A DNA stretch of 64,000 bases from Achromobacter sp. RTa (GCF_000757485.1 NZ_JPYO01000007.1:1-64000), one strand, 5' to 3'. Numbered from the stretch's first letter, positions 48,891 through 57,656 are shown. The notes: a model not told the origin generated them from the sequence alone. Translations and numbers: made by a program.

Positions 48891-49187
48891 GGTTGTCGTC
48901 TCCTCTGTGGCTTTTTTGAGTATGGTTGGTGTCAACCGCTGGCTTGTGTCTGACACCCGTACGAGCGCCTCTTCGATTTGCCTCGCCATTTCCCGGGTGT
49001 CAGACACTGACACCCGTACGAGCGGCTCTTCGATTTGCCTCGCCATTTCCCGGGTGTCAGACACCATCTGGGGCGATTGGTGGCTGACACCTGTGCGATG
49101 GTTGGTGTCTGACACCCGGGAAGGCCTGCTTCGGCTCGCAAGAACGTTTCGCATGGGTGTCAGACACTGAGGTGTCAGACACTTACA
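48891..49187. repeat. GTGTCWGACAC palindrome array 2 (6 copies)
   Basis: The 297-bp gap between the Bug gene and the dehydratase gene holds six exact copies of GTGTC(A/T)GACAC, starting at 48946, 48997, 49054, 49105, 49157 and 49172, plus at least one decayed half-site (GGCTGACACC near 49082). The last copy ends 5 bp before the dehydratase stop. The array separates two genes of a presumed operon, so it may affect mRNA processing or termination. Confidence 0.9.
48951..49064. repeat. 57-bp tandem repeat (two copies)
   Basis: Units 48951-49007 and 49008-49064 differ at a single position (GCGCCT versus GCGGCT). Each begins TGACACCCGTACGAG and ends with a full GTGTCAGACAC. The period of 57 keeps an open frame on the minus strand (VSDTREMARQIEEALVR repeated), which I judge a by-product. 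Confidence 0.88.
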
Positions 49188-50933
49188 TCAATGGATCTCA
49201 GGCTCGCCTGCGGCCGAAGCACGCGTTTCAGTCTGAAGAAAATCAAAATCGCAGCCCGTGTCGGCCTGCCCGATGTGCTTCAGGTAGAGCACGCCGTAGC
49301 CGCGCTCGAAACGCGGCGGCGGCGCCTGCCAGGCGGCGCGGCGCGCGGCCAGCTCCTCGTCGGATACCAGCAGCTCCAGCCGCCGCGCCGGCACGTCCAG
49401 CGCGATGCGGTCGCCGTCCCGCACCAGGGCCAGCGGACCGCCCACGTAGGCCTCGGGCGCCACGTGCAGCACACAGGCGCCGTAGCTGGTGCCGCTCATG
49501 CGCGCATCAGATATCCGCACCATGTCGCGCACGCCCTGCTTGAGCAGCTTCTGCGGGATGGGCAACTGGCCCCACTCCGGCATGCCGGGCGCGCCCTGCG
49601 GCCCTGCGTTCTGCAGCACGATGACGCTATCGGCATCCACGTCCAGGTCCGGATCGTCGATGCGCGCCGCCATATCGTTGTAGTCCTTGAAGACCACGGC
49701 GCGGCCGGTATGCACCTGCAGGCGCTCTTCCATGGCGGGCGGCTTGATCACCGCGCCGTCCGGGGCCAGATTGCCGCGCAGCACCGCCAGCCCGTCGCGC
49801 TCGATCAGCGCCTGCGAGCGCGTGCGGATGACGTCTTCATTGAAGATGCGCGCGCCGGCGATGTTTTCGCCGAGCGTGCGGCCGTCCACGGTGCGCTGGG
49901 TGGTGTCCAGCAGATCGCCCAGCTGCACCAGCATCGCGCGCAGGCCGCCCGCGTAGTAGAAGTCCTCCATCAGGTACTTGCCCGCGGGCCTCAGATTGGC
50001 CAGCACCGGGGTCGTGCGCGCGAGGTGATCGAAGCGGTCCAGGTCGAGGTTGAAGCCGCTGCGGCGGGCCATGGCTATCAGGTGCACGACGGAATTGGTG
50101 GAGCCCGACAGCGCCAGCACCGCGCGCACCGCGTTGTCGTAGGACGCCGCGGTCAGCAGGTCGGACGGCTTCAGGTCTTCCCACACCATCTCGACGATGC
50201 GCTTGCCCGTCAGGCTGGCCATCTGCGCGTGCCGCGAATCGGGCGCCGGAATGGACGACGCGCCCGACAGGCACAGGCCCAGCGCCTCGACCGCGCCCGT
50301 CATGGTGGACGCGGTGCCCATCGTCATGCAGTGCCCGGGCGAGCGCGCGATGCCGTCCTCGACGCCCTGCCAGTCTTCCTCGGTGATGTTGCCGGCGCGC
50401 AATTCCGCCCAGTACTTCCAGGTATCCGATCCCGAGCCCAGGGTATTGCCGTTCCAGTTTCCGCGCAGCATCGGGCCGGCCGGAACGAAGATCGTCGGCA
50501 GGTCCATGGATACCGCGCCCATGATGAGCGCCGGCGTGGTCTTGTCGCAGCCGCCCATCAGCACACAGCCGTCCGCCGGATAGGAGCGCAGCAGCTCTTC
50601 CGTTTCCATCGCCAGCAGGTTCCGGTAAAGCATGGTGGTGGGCTTCTGGAAGGGCTCGGACAGGCTCATGGCCGGCATTTCCACCGGAAAGCCGCCCGCC
50701 TGCCAGATGCCGCGCTTGACCTCTTCCACGCGCTGCTTGAAGTGGCTGTGACAGGGGTTGATGTCGCTCCAGGTATTGATGATGGCGATCACCGGCTTGC
50801 CGGCGTAGTCCGAGCGGTGATAGCCCATCTGCGCGGTGCGCGAGCGATGCCCGAAAGACCGCAGGTCGCGCACGCCATACCAGCGATGGCTGCGCAGCTC
50901 TTCGGGCTTCTTGCGCTTGTCTGAATTGCTCAT
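49188..50933 (-). CDS. IlvD/Edd-family sugar-acid dehydratase
   Basis: The 581-residue protein belongs to the Fe-S dehydratase family. Fe-S ligand candidates lie in NPCHSHF (about residue 60), GGCDKTTPA (about residue 128) and [12 protein letters not shown] (about residue 200); [11 protein letters not shown] is the conserved C-terminal signature. The sequence type ([17 protein letters not shown]) resembles arabonate/xylonate-type dehydratases more than biosynthetic IlvD. It would turn an aldonic or aldaric acid into a 2-keto-3-deoxy acid, which fits the aldolase and DapA-like enzyme of the same arm. Confidence 0.88.
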   Translation of the reverse strand: MSNSDKRKKPEELRSHRWYGVRDLRSFGHRSRTAQMGYHRSDYAGKPVIAIINTWSDINPCHSHFKQRVEEVKRGIWQAGGFPVEMPAMSLSEPFQKPTTMLYRNLLAMETEELLRSYPADGCVLMGGCDKTTPALIMGAVSMDLPTIFVPAGPMLRGNWNGNTLGSGSDTWKYWAELRAGNITEEDWQGVEDGIARSPGHCMTMGTASTMTGAVEALGLCLSGASSIPAPDSRHAQMASLTGKRIVEMVWEDLKPSDLLTAASYDNAVRAVLALSGSTNSVVHLIAMARRSGFNLDLDRFDHLARTTPVLANLRPAGKYLMEDFYYAGGLRAMLVQLGDLLDTTQRTVDGRTLGENIAGARIFNEDVIRTRSQALIERDGLAVLRGNLAPDGAVIKPPAMEERLQVHTGRAVVFKDYNDMAARIDDPDLDVDADSVIVLQNAGPQGAPGMPEWGQLPIPQKLLKQGVRDMVRISDARMSGTSYGACVLHVAPEAYVGGPLALVRDGDRIALDVPARRLELLVSDEELAARRAAWQAPPPRFERGYGVLYLKHIGQADTGCDFDFLQTETRASAAGEPEIH

Positions 50934-50980
50934 GTCTCTGTTCCTGTGCTCTTGGGCAAGGGTTTATAGGGAAAACGGAA

Positions 50981-52093
50981 TTACGCCGGGTCCAGCAGGT
51001 AAGGCGTGCCTGCGCGCGCGCAGATGGCGCGCAGGCGTTCGGCCAGCGCGGCGGGTATGGGGATGCCCTCGCGCAGCCGGCGCGCGCGCTCGGCGGCTTC
51101 GGGCTCGCCCGCCACCAGCACCGGTTCGTCCGGGTTGGCGGGCGGCGTGTCGTGCATGGCGTCGATCATGTCGTCCATGTCGGACTCGAACGATCCGGCG
51201 GCGCGGAATGCGTCGGGATTGAGCGCCAGGAAGAAATGCCCCACGTCGTCGGGCTCGCCCGGCCGGCGCGTCGGGGCGCGGCGCGCGGCGAACGCGCTGC
51301 CGCTCAGCGTGCCGCCCAGTATCTGCGCCATCATCGCCAGCCCGTAGCCCTTGTGGCTGCTCATGGCGGCCGTGCCGCCCAGCGGCGTCAGCCCGCCCTC
51401 GGGGTGCTTGAAGATGAACTGCATGGCGGCGTCCGCGTCGGTGACCGCGCCGCCCTGTCCATCCACCGCCCAGCCTGGCGGCAGCGGCTTGTCCAGGAAG
51501 TCGTACACCTTGACCTTGTTGGCCGCGACGGTGGTGGTGGCCATGTCCAGCAGGAAGGGCTCGTTGTAGGCGGCTGGCGCGCCGAAGGCGATGGGGTTCG
51601 TGCCCAGCATGGGCATGGCGCCGCGCGTGGGCACCATGATCACCCCGTTGGCGCTGCTCGTCGCCAGCCCGACCACGCCGCGCTCTACAGCGATGCGCGC
51701 ATAGATTCCGGCCGCGCCGAAGTGATGGGAATTGCAGACCGACACCGCGCCCACGCCATGCTCCAGCGCCTTGTCCACGGCGAGGTGCATGGCCTGCGCG
51801 GCAACGGGGTAGCCCAGCCCGCCCATGCCGTCGATCAGCGCGCTGGCGCCGCCGTCGCGCACGATGCGGGCGCGCGCGTCCAGCCGCAGGGATCCCGCGC
51901 GCCATTTTTCTTCATAGGCCGGCAGCATCGAGATGCCGTGCGAATCGATGCCCAGCAGGTCCGTGCCGGCCATCAGCCCGGCCGTGGTGCGCGCCAGGTC
52001 CTCCGCCATGCCCCAGGCCTGCAACACCCGCAGTATCTGTTCCCGGACCTGCTCCACCGGCACGTCCGTTGCTGTCGCTCCATTCCCTCGCAC
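50981..52093 (-). CDS. Ldh-family (malate/L-lactate-type) NAD(P)-dependent oxidoreductase
   Basis: This 370-residue protein belongs to the LDH2/MDHG2 family, distinct from Rossmann-fold dehydrogenases: GIDSHGISMLPAYEEKW near residue 48, VCNSHHFGAAGIYARIA near residue 120, PMLGTNPIAFGAPA and SHKGYGLAMMAQILGG. Relatives reduce 2-keto acids such as 2,3-diketogulonate, ureidoglycolate or piperideine-carboxylate. The substrate here is probably a sugar-acid-derived 2-hydroxy/keto acid, by context. The likely start is GTG 52093, with GAGGAG upstream; another GTG ten codons further in is possible. Confidence 0.88.
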   Translation of the reverse strand: MRGNGATATDVPVEQVREQILRVLQAWGMAEDLARTTAGLMAGTDLLGIDSHGISMLPAYEEKWRAGSLRLDARARIVRDGGASALIDGMGGLGYPVAAQAMHLAVDKALEHGVGAVSVCNSHHFGAAGIYARIAVERGVVGLATSSANGVIMVPTRGAMPMLGTNPIAFGAPAAYNEPFLLDMATTTVAANKVKVYDFLDKPLPPGWAVDGQGGAVTDADAAMQFIFKHPEGGLTPLGGTAAMSSHKGYGLAMMAQILGGTLSGSAFAARRAPTRRPGEPDDVGHFFLALNPDAFRAAGSFESDMDDMIDAMHDTPPANPDEPVLVAGEPEAAERARRLREGIPIPAALAERLRAICARAGTPYLLDPA

Positions 52094-52144
52094 TCTCTGG
52101 TCTCCTCTTGTCGTTGGCGGGTGGCGGCGGGCGGAAAGGCGGGA

Positions 52145-52918
52145 TCAGTCGCGATCCCGGTCCACCAGCCGGTGGCGGGCCTGGCCCAGGTGGAATTGCA
52201 TGGCGACGCGGGCGCGCTCGCTGTCCTGCTCGCGGATGGCGTCGAGGATGGCGGCGTGCTCGTCCACGACGCGCTGCGCGCGCTGGCGCGAGCCGGTGCG
52301 GGTGAGGTTCAGGGTCAGCCTCATGAAGCCGCTGATGGATTCGTGGATGCTCTCCAGCACGCCCAGATAGAAGTCGTTGCCGCTGGCCTCGGCGATGCTG
52401 GCGTGAAACGCCAGGTCCGCCTCGGCGGATACCTGGCCGCGCGCCAGGCTGTCCGTGAAGGCCGCGTGCGCATCCTCGATCTTCCTGAGCTGCTCGTCCG
52501 TGCGGCGCAGCGCCGCCAGGCGCGCGGCATCGCCTTCCAGCGCCACGCGGACCTCCTGCGCCCGCAGGTAGGCGCTGACGTTCTGCACGTCGTTGAAGGT
52601 CTTCAGGCGCGGCGCGGGCTGATGGCTGACGAAAGTGCCCAAGCCCTGGTGCGCGGTAATCAGGCCGTCCGCGCGCAGGCGCAGCAGGGCTTCGCGCACG
52701 ACGGGCCGCGACACGCCGAAGCGTTCGGATATTTCATTTTCGGAGGGCAGCTTATCGCCGACATTCAGCCCGCCGGACACGATCTGCTCGAAGATCTGCC
52801 CGTAGAGCTGGTCCGCCAGCCGCACCCGGTGCCCACGCTCGAGCACCAACGCGCCATGCGCGTCGGGTTCGGCGGACGCATGGGGCGCGGGCGGGGGTGA
52901 AGCTTTGGGTCGGGCCAC
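52145..52918 (-). CDS. GntR-family transcriptional regulator with FCD domain (FadR subfamily)
   Basis: The 257-residue regulator has an N-terminal wHTH (LYGQIFEQIVSGGLNVGDKLPSENEISERFGVSRPVVREAL) and a C-terminal FCD ligand domain with metal-binding residues in EADLAFHASIAEASGN, EHAAILDAI and FHLGQARH. It lies between the DapA-like and Ldh genes, so it is part of the arm it likely controls. The divergent promoter at 53980-54029 has two sites of the TNGTNNNACNA type typical of this subfamily, so this is the best candidate to bind there. The ligand is probably a sugar acid or its keto-deoxy intermediate. Confidence 0.92.
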   Translation of the reverse strand: MARPKASPPPAPHASAEPDAHGALVLERGHRVRLADQLYGQIFEQIVSGGLNVGDKLPSENEISERFGVSRPVVREALLRLRADGLITAHQGLGTFVSHQPAPRLKTFNDVQNVSAYLRAQEVRVALEGDAARLAALRRTDEQLRKIEDAHAAFTDSLARGQVSAEADLAFHASIAEASGNDFYLGVLESIHESISGFMRLTLNLTRTGSRQRAQRVVDEHAAILDAIREQDSERARVAMQFHLGQARHRLVDRDRD

Positions 52919-53007
52919 GGAACCTCCTCGATACTACGGAACAGCGCTCATCGTACCGTCAATGCGCGGATCGATGCGCCTGCCCGCGTCCACCCTGCGG
53001 CGCATGA

Positions 53008-53937
53008 TCAGGCTTGGGCGGTTTCCCGATCCCAGGCGGCCAAGGCGCGCGCGGCCGGCGCCACGCGTTCGCGCTCGGCGCTGGAGAGCCCCGTCAGCAG
53101 CGGCAGCATCGGCCCCATGTCCGCAACGCCCGACAACGTCACCGCATCGTGCAGCACCCGGATCGGGCTGATGCCGTCGCGGCAGTCTTCCAGCGCCAGG
53201 TAGTTTTCGCGCACCGCCTCGGCCTCCTCGTAGCGGCCGTCGCGCAGCAGATGCAACAGGCGCATGGAACCGCGCGGCGCCACGCAGACCGATCCGGAAG
53301 TAAAGCTCTTCAGCCCGAAGTCGCGATAGTGCACGATGGCCGGACGCTCGCCGATGCCGCTGACGATCCAGCGCGAATCCACGGCCTGCAACAGGGACGA
53401 CAGGTACGCGTCCCGCGAGGGGTCGTCGCGCACGACCGCGTACTTGAACGCCACGATGCGGCCTTCCTCGATCAGCCTGGCCGCGGTGGCGGGCGCCAGG
53501 TAGTCGGCCGATTTGAGATAGATCACGGCGGGCTTGCCCAGGGCGTCCGTGAAGCGCCGCACGCCTTCGGCCAGCCCCGCATCGGTGTAGGGGAAGGACA
53601 TGGGCAGCAGCATGGCCGTGGGAAACGCGCGCGAACGCAGGATCGCGGCCTGGTCCATCATCTTGCCGAAGTCGGGCCCCACCGAAGGGAGGATCCAGGT
53701 ATCGGCCCCGGCCAGCTCGGCCAGCATGTCGACGATGCGCGCGTACTCGCTCACGCCCACGTTATAGAAGTTGGCGTTGCCGCCATACATGACGTTGCGC
53801 ACGCCGCCCGCTTCCAGGTGGCCGAGCAGGGCCTGGTTGGCCTTCACGTTCAAGGACAGATCGTCGTGGCGCGCCAGCGGCGGCACGGCGATGACCGAAC
53901 GCTGAAGATCCTGCGCGGTGACCGGGGAAGTTTTCAT
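53008..53937 (-). CDS. DapA-family aldolase/dehydratase
   Basis: The 309-residue protein has the class I (Schiff-base) DapA fold: VMYGGNANFYNVGVSEYARIVDML replaces the usual GTTGE segment, PVSFPYTD-like LPMSFPYTDAGL, VIYLKSADYL, and the catalytic Lys in VAFKYAVVRDDP (about residue 160). Relatives include KDG aldolase, 5-dehydro-4-deoxyglucarate dehydratase and L-2-keto-3-deoxyarabonate dehydratase; I cannot choose between them. It is the first gene of the leftward arm, with AGGAG before the ATG at 53937. Confidence 0.86.
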   Translation of the reverse strand: MKTSPVTAQDLQRSVIAVPPLARHDDLSLNVKANQALLGHLEAGGVRNVMYGGNANFYNVGVSEYARIVDMLAELAGADTWILPSVGPDFGKMMDQAAILRSRAFPTAMLLPMSFPYTDAGLAEGVRRFTDALGKPAVIYLKSADYLAPATAARLIEEGRIVAFKYAVVRDDPSRDAYLSSLLQAVDSRWIVSGIGERPAIVHYRDFGLKSFTSGSVCVAPRGSMRLLHLLRDGRYEEAEAVRENYLALEDCRDGISPIRVLHDAVTLSGVADMGPMLPLLTGLSSAERERVAPAARALAAWDRETAQA

Positions 53938-53979
53938 GGATGGGGCTCCTGGCTGACGGTCGGATGACTAGGTGAAAAA

Positions 53980-54029
53980 AGTATACTTGGTTGACAAGCA
54001 TAACCTCAATACATATATTTGTTTTACAA
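53980..54029. promoter_or_regulatory. Divergent promoters with two FadR-family operators
   Basis: Rightward: TTGACA (53991-53996), 17 bp, TATATT (54014-54019). Leftward: TTGAGG (54009-54004), 18 bp, TATACT (53985-53980). Two 11-bp inverted sites overlap them: TTGGTTGACAA (53987-53997), on the rightward -35 and next to the leftward -10, and TTGTTTTACAA (54019-54029), at the rightward start. Their centres are 32 bp apart, about three helical turns. The second fits the TNGTNNNACNA consensus of FCD-type GntR proteins exactly; the first has one mismatch. Confidence 0.75.
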
Positions 54030-54129
54030 GTAGACCGGCAGCATAAATGCAAGGCGCCGCGGGTGATGCCCGGGGCGGAATACCCCATCAACGATGCGCG
54101 GCCACGCGCACACCGAGGAGACGAATTCC

Positions 54130-55137
54130 ATGCATGCAGCCCCCGTGCGAGGCCGGTCCGTCACGGCCGCCCTGTTCGCCGCCACCCTGGCCGCCGCCGT
54201 CCTGCCGGCCGCCCCGGCCCTGGCCGAGTACCCGGAACGCGAAGTCCGGATCATCGTGCCCTTCCCCGCCGGCGGCACGACCGACATCGCGGCGCGCGTG
54301 GTCGCCGCGGAACTCGGCAAGGCCTGGAACAAGCCCGTCGTCGTCGACAACAAGGCAGGCGCGGGCGGCAACGTCGGCACGGCCGAGGCCGCGCGCGCCG
54401 CGCCGGACGGCTACACCCTGCTGATGGGCACCGTCAGCACCCACGCGATCAACCAGTCCGTCTACGCCAAGCTGCCCTACGATCCGGTCAAGGATTTCGT
54501 GCCGGTGACGCTCGTCATCCCCGTGCCCAACATCCTCGAGCTGAACCCCAAGTTCGCCGACAAGCACGGTATCCGTAACGTCGCGGACCTGATCAAGTAC
54601 CTGAAGGCCAACCCCGGCAGCGTCAACATGGCGTCCACCGGCAACGGCACCTCCACGCACTTGTCCGGCGAGCTGTTCCAGAACATGACGGGCACGCGCA
54701 TGACGCACGTGCCCTACAAGGGCAGCAGCCCCGCGCTGACCGACGTGATGGCAGGCTCGGCGGACCTGATTTTCGACAACCTGCCCTCTTCCATGGGCTT
54801 TCTCAAGAGCGGCAAGCTGCGCCCGCTGGCCGTCACGAGCGCCCAGCGTTCCCCCGCCCTGCCCGACGTGCCCACGATGGCGGAAGCCGGCGTGAAGGGC
54901 TACGACGCGTCCAGCTGGTTCGGCCTGCTGGCGCCCGCCGGCACGCCGGCGGCGGTGGTCGACAAGGTCCAGCGCGACGTGGCGGCCGCGCTGCGACTGC
55001 CCGCCGTGCGAGCGCAGCTGCAGGCCCAGGGCGCGACGCCGTCCGGCAACACCCCCAGCGAATTCAAGCAGTTCATGGCGCAGGAATCCGCCAAATGGGC
55101 TGAGGTCGTGAAGAAATCCGGCGCCAAGGTCGATTGA
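54130..55137 (+). CDS. Bug/TctC-family periplasmic solute-binding protein (second)
   Basis: The 335-residue protein starts [20 protein letters not shown] with a signal peptide cleaved near ALAEY. The TTT fold follows: [51 protein letters not shown]. The ATG at 54130 has GAGGAG about 8 nt upstream; an in-frame ATG at 54094 is less likely. It is the first gene of the rightward arm, downstream of the divergent promoter. Together with the next gene it gives two tandem paralogs, possibly for different acids. Confidence 0.92.
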   Translation: MHAAPVRGRSVTAALFAATLAAAVLPAAPALAEYPEREVRIIVPFPAGGTTDIAARVVAAELGKAWNKPVVVDNKAGAGGNVGTAEAARAAPDGYTLLMGTVSTHAINQSVYAKLPYDPVKDFVPVTLVIPVPNILELNPKFADKHGIRNVADLIKYLKANPGSVNMASTGNGTSTHLSGELFQNMTGTRMTHVPYKGSSPALTDVMAGSADLIFDNLPSSMGFLKSGKLRPLAVTSAQRSPALPDVPTMAEAGVKGYDASSWFGLLAPAGTPAAVVDKVQRDVAAALRLPAVRAQLQAQGATPSGNTPSEFKQFMAQESAKWAEVVKKSGAKVD

Positions 55138-55213
55138 CCCTGCGCCGATCCGGGCCCGTCCGCAACGCGTGGGCGGCGGGCTCATCACAGCATCACGCGA
55201 ACCTGGAGACACC

Positions 55214-56200
55214 ATGAACAAACTACTGAGCGCCGTAGCCGCGGCGGCCGCTGCCGCGGCGGGCGCCGTCCTGCTTGGCGCGCCGGCCGCGCACGCGGCC
55301 GGCTATCCCGACAAGCCCGTCACGATGATCGTTCCCTTCGTGCCGGGCGGCTCGTCCGACATCACCGCGCGTTCGGTCACCCCCGCGCTCACGAAACTCC
55401 TCGGACAGACCTTCGTGGTCGAGAACAAGCCTGGAGCGAACAGCGCGATCGGCGCCCAGGCGCTGGCCCGCTCCACTCCCGACGGCTACACCATGATGGT
55501 GGGCTCGATCGGCACATTCGCCATCAACGAGGCTCTCTACAAGACCCTGTCCTACAACCCCAGCAAGGACTTCGAATACCTGACGCAGGCGGTGCGCAAC
55601 CCCAACGTGCTCGTCGCCGCGCCCAATTTCCCCGCCGCCACCGTCGCGGAACTGGTGGACTACGCGAAGAAGAACCCGGGCAAGGTGTCGTATGCCTCGT
55701 CCGGCACGGGCTCCTCCGACCACCTGTCCGCCGTGCTGTTCCGCCAGCGCACCCAAAGCACGGGCGTGGACGTGCCCTACCGCGGCGGCGGCGCAGCCAT
55801 CGCCGACCTGATCGGCGGGCAGGTCAACGTGTCGTTCCAGAACCTGGGCGCCGTCCAGACCCACATCAAGGCGGGCAAGCTCAAGGCGCTGGCGATCACC
55901 GGCGACGCGCGCGCCGCCGACCTGCCGGACGTGCCGACCCTGGCCGAAGCTGGCATCAAGGACATGGTGGTGTATTCCTGGCAAGGCTTCGCCGTGCCCA
56001 AGGGCACCCCGGCGCCCATCGTCCAGCAATTGTCGAAGGCGCTGCAGACCGCCCTGCGCGAGCCCCAGACCGAGAAAACGCTGCAAGGGCTGGGCTTCGA
56101 GGTCGTGGCGAACACGCCGCAGCAGTTCACCGCGTTCCAGCAGGCCGAGGTCAAGCGCTGGAAGGAAGTCATCAAGCAGGCCAACATCCAGCTGGAGTGA
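55214..56200 (+). CDS. Bug/TctC-family periplasmic solute-binding protein (third)
   Basis: The 328-residue protein begins MNKLLSAVAAAAAAAAGAVL, a signal peptide cleaved near AHAAG, then YPDKPVTMIVPFVPGGSSDITARSV and the rest of the Bug fold. It lies 76 bp after the second Bug gene on the same strand and is a divergent paralog, not a recent duplicate. The ATG at 55214 is preceded by GGAG. No transport membrane genes follow. Confidence 0.92.
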   Translation: MNKLLSAVAAAAAAAAGAVLLGAPAAHAAGYPDKPVTMIVPFVPGGSSDITARSVTPALTKLLGQTFVVENKPGANSAIGAQALARSTPDGYTMMVGSIGTFAINEALYKTLSYNPSKDFEYLTQAVRNPNVLVAAPNFPAATVAELVDYAKKNPGKVSYASSGTGSSDHLSAVLFRQRTQSTGVDVPYRGGGAAIADLIGGQVNVSFQNLGAVQTHIKAGKLKALAITGDARAADLPDVPTLAEAGIKDMVVYSWQGFAVPKGTPAPIVQQLSKALQTALREPQTEKTLQGLGFEVVANTPQQFTAFQQAEVKRWKEVIKQANIQLE

Positions 56201-56303
56201 CTCCGGGAATGCCCTTGCCGGGATGCCCCTCGCGGGCATTCCCGGCCTTATCCGCGCCCGGATCAAGTAGCATCGGTATTTTGCCACCCACCTGTACGAC
56301 AAC

Positions 56304-57260
56304 ATGACCACCAAGCATCGCATCATCCAGGTCGGCTCGCTGGCCGGTTCTCCTTCCGCCAACCAGAGCCTCGCAGAGCGCTACGACGTCGTCGAGCTGT
56401 GGAAATACCCCGACCGCAAGGCCGCGCTGGCCGAGCACGGCAAAGGCATCACCGCGGTCGTCACCTCCGCCAACTACGGCGCCGACGCCGAACTGATCAA
56501 CGCCCTGCCGGACCTGAAAGCCATCTGCAGCTGGGGCGTCGGCTATGAAACCATCGACATCCAGGCCGCCAGGCAACGCGGCGTGCAAGTCAGCAATACC
56601 CCCGACGTGCTGACCGACTGCGTGGCGGACCTGGCCTGGGGCCTGCTGATCGCCGGCGCGCGCCGCATGGGCCAGGGCGAACGATTCGTCCGCGCGGGCC
56701 ACTGGGGCCAGGTGCACGGCAGCATCCCGCTGGGCCAGCGCGTCAGCGGCAAGAAGCTGGGCATCGTCGGCCTGGGCCGCATCGGCGAGGCCATCGCGCG
56801 CCGCGGCGCGGGCTTCGACATGGACGTCCGCTACCACAACCGCCGCAAGCGCGACGACGTGCAGTACGGCTACGAGGCCACCCTCACCGGCCTGGCCGAA
56901 TGGGCGGATTTCCTCATCGTGGCGACGGTCGGCGGCGCCGGCACGCGCCACTTGGTGAACCGCGAAGTGCTGGAAGCGCTGGGCCCCACCGGCATCATCG
57001 TCAACATCGCGCGCGGCCCCGTCATCGACGAAGCCGCGCTGGTCGACGCGCTGCAGGCCGGCAAGCTCGGCTGCGCCGCGCTGGATGTGTTCGAGCACGA
57101 GCCCAAGGTGCCCGAAGCGCTGATCACCAGCGACAAGGCCGTGGTCCTGCCGCATATCGGCAGCGCCACGCTGGAGACACGCATGAGCATGGAGAACCTC
57201 ATGCTGGAGAACCTGCAAGCGTACTTCGAGACCGGCCGCGTGATCACGCCGGCGGAGTAG
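56304..57260 (+). CDS. D-2-hydroxyacid dehydrogenase (glyoxylate/hydroxypyruvate reductase type)
   Basis: The 318-residue enzyme has the NAD-binding [18 protein letters not shown] motif (about residues 155-172) and the catalytic triad of the family: Arg in NIARGPVIDE, Glu in DVFEHEP and His in LPHIGSAT. It would reduce a 2-keto acid such as glyoxylate, hydroxypyruvate or tartronate semialdehyde. Because the GarL-like aldolase of the same locus should release tartronate semialdehyde, reduction of that product is a natural role. It closes the rightward arm and is followed by a hairpin. Confidence 0.9.
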   Translation: MTTKHRIIQVGSLAGSPSANQSLAERYDVVELWKYPDRKAALAEHGKGITAVVTSANYGADAELINALPDLKAICSWGVGYETIDIQAARQRGVQVSNTPDVLTDCVADLAWGLLIAGARRMGQGERFVRAGHWGQVHGSIPLGQRVSGKKLGIVGLGRIGEAIARRGAGFDMDVRYHNRRKRDDVQYGYEATLTGLAEWADFLIVATVGGAGTRHLVNREVLEALGPTGIIVNIARGPVIDEAALVDALQAGKLGCAALDVFEHEPKVPEALITSDKAVVLPHIGSATLETRMSMENLMLENLQAYFETGRVITPAE

Positions 57261-57311
57261 CGCGCCGCCCGCGGGCGGCCCGACCGGACGCCCGAACCGG
57301 ACACCCAAACG

Positions 57312-57347
57312 AAAAAGCCTCTCGGCGCCCATACCGAGAGGCTTTCG
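57312..57347. terminator. Bidirectional terminator at the end of the sugar-acid locus
   Basis: AGCCTCTCGG and CCGAGAGGCT form a 10-bp stem with an 8-nt loop. The minus side has a run of T, the plus side a short one, so it ends the small leftward gene best and the dehydrogenase probably too. Confidence 0.8.
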
Positions 57348-57416
57348 ACTTTCCGGCCCCCGCGGGAATCGGAAGTCGTTTGCGCAAAGGAACCCGGGCC
57401 TCGCGGCCCGCCGCGA

Positions 57417-57656
57417 TTACTTGGCCGGCGTCGCGGCTCCGGACTTGTCCATCTTCGCGGCTCCGCCCGACTTGCCCGCCTCGTGCTTGGCGGAGGTTTT
57501 GTCGGACTTGTGATGCTTGTGCTGCGCCTGGGTCTTGCTTTCGCCCGTCTTGGCCGAGGCATCGGCGCCAGCCGCAAACGCGCTTGGCGCAGCGGCAAGA
57601 CCGAGGCACAGGGCCGAGGTGGACAGGAACGCAGCGATACGGGAGTGAGTCGTCAT
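57417..57656 (-). CDS. Small exported Lys/His/Ala-rich protein
   Basis: The 79-residue protein has a signal peptide (MTTHSRIAAFLSTSALCLGL, cleavage near AFA), then a mature part of about 50 residues made almost only of Lys, Ala, Ser, Gly and His (QAQHKHHKSDKTSAKHE). It is highly basic and probably disordered. I recognise no family. The ATG at 57656 follows GGAGG at 8 nt. A terminator sits 70 bp after its stop, so it is a single-gene unit. Confidence 0.72.
   Translation of the reverse strand: MTTHSRIAAFLSTSALCLGLAAAPSAFAAGADASAKTGESKTQAQHKHHKSDKTSAKHEAGKSGGAAKMDKSGAATPAK

Noticed and set aside
48891-49154. N-terminal extension of the first Bug protein through the repeat array
   Set aside because: It would translate the 57-bp repeats (VSDTREMARQIEEALVR) and put 88 residues before a normal signal peptide; a good ribosome site precedes 48890.
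46641-49187. CRISPR array
   Set aside because: Repeats are 11-bp palindromes with irregular spacing and duplicated spacers; no cas genes are present.
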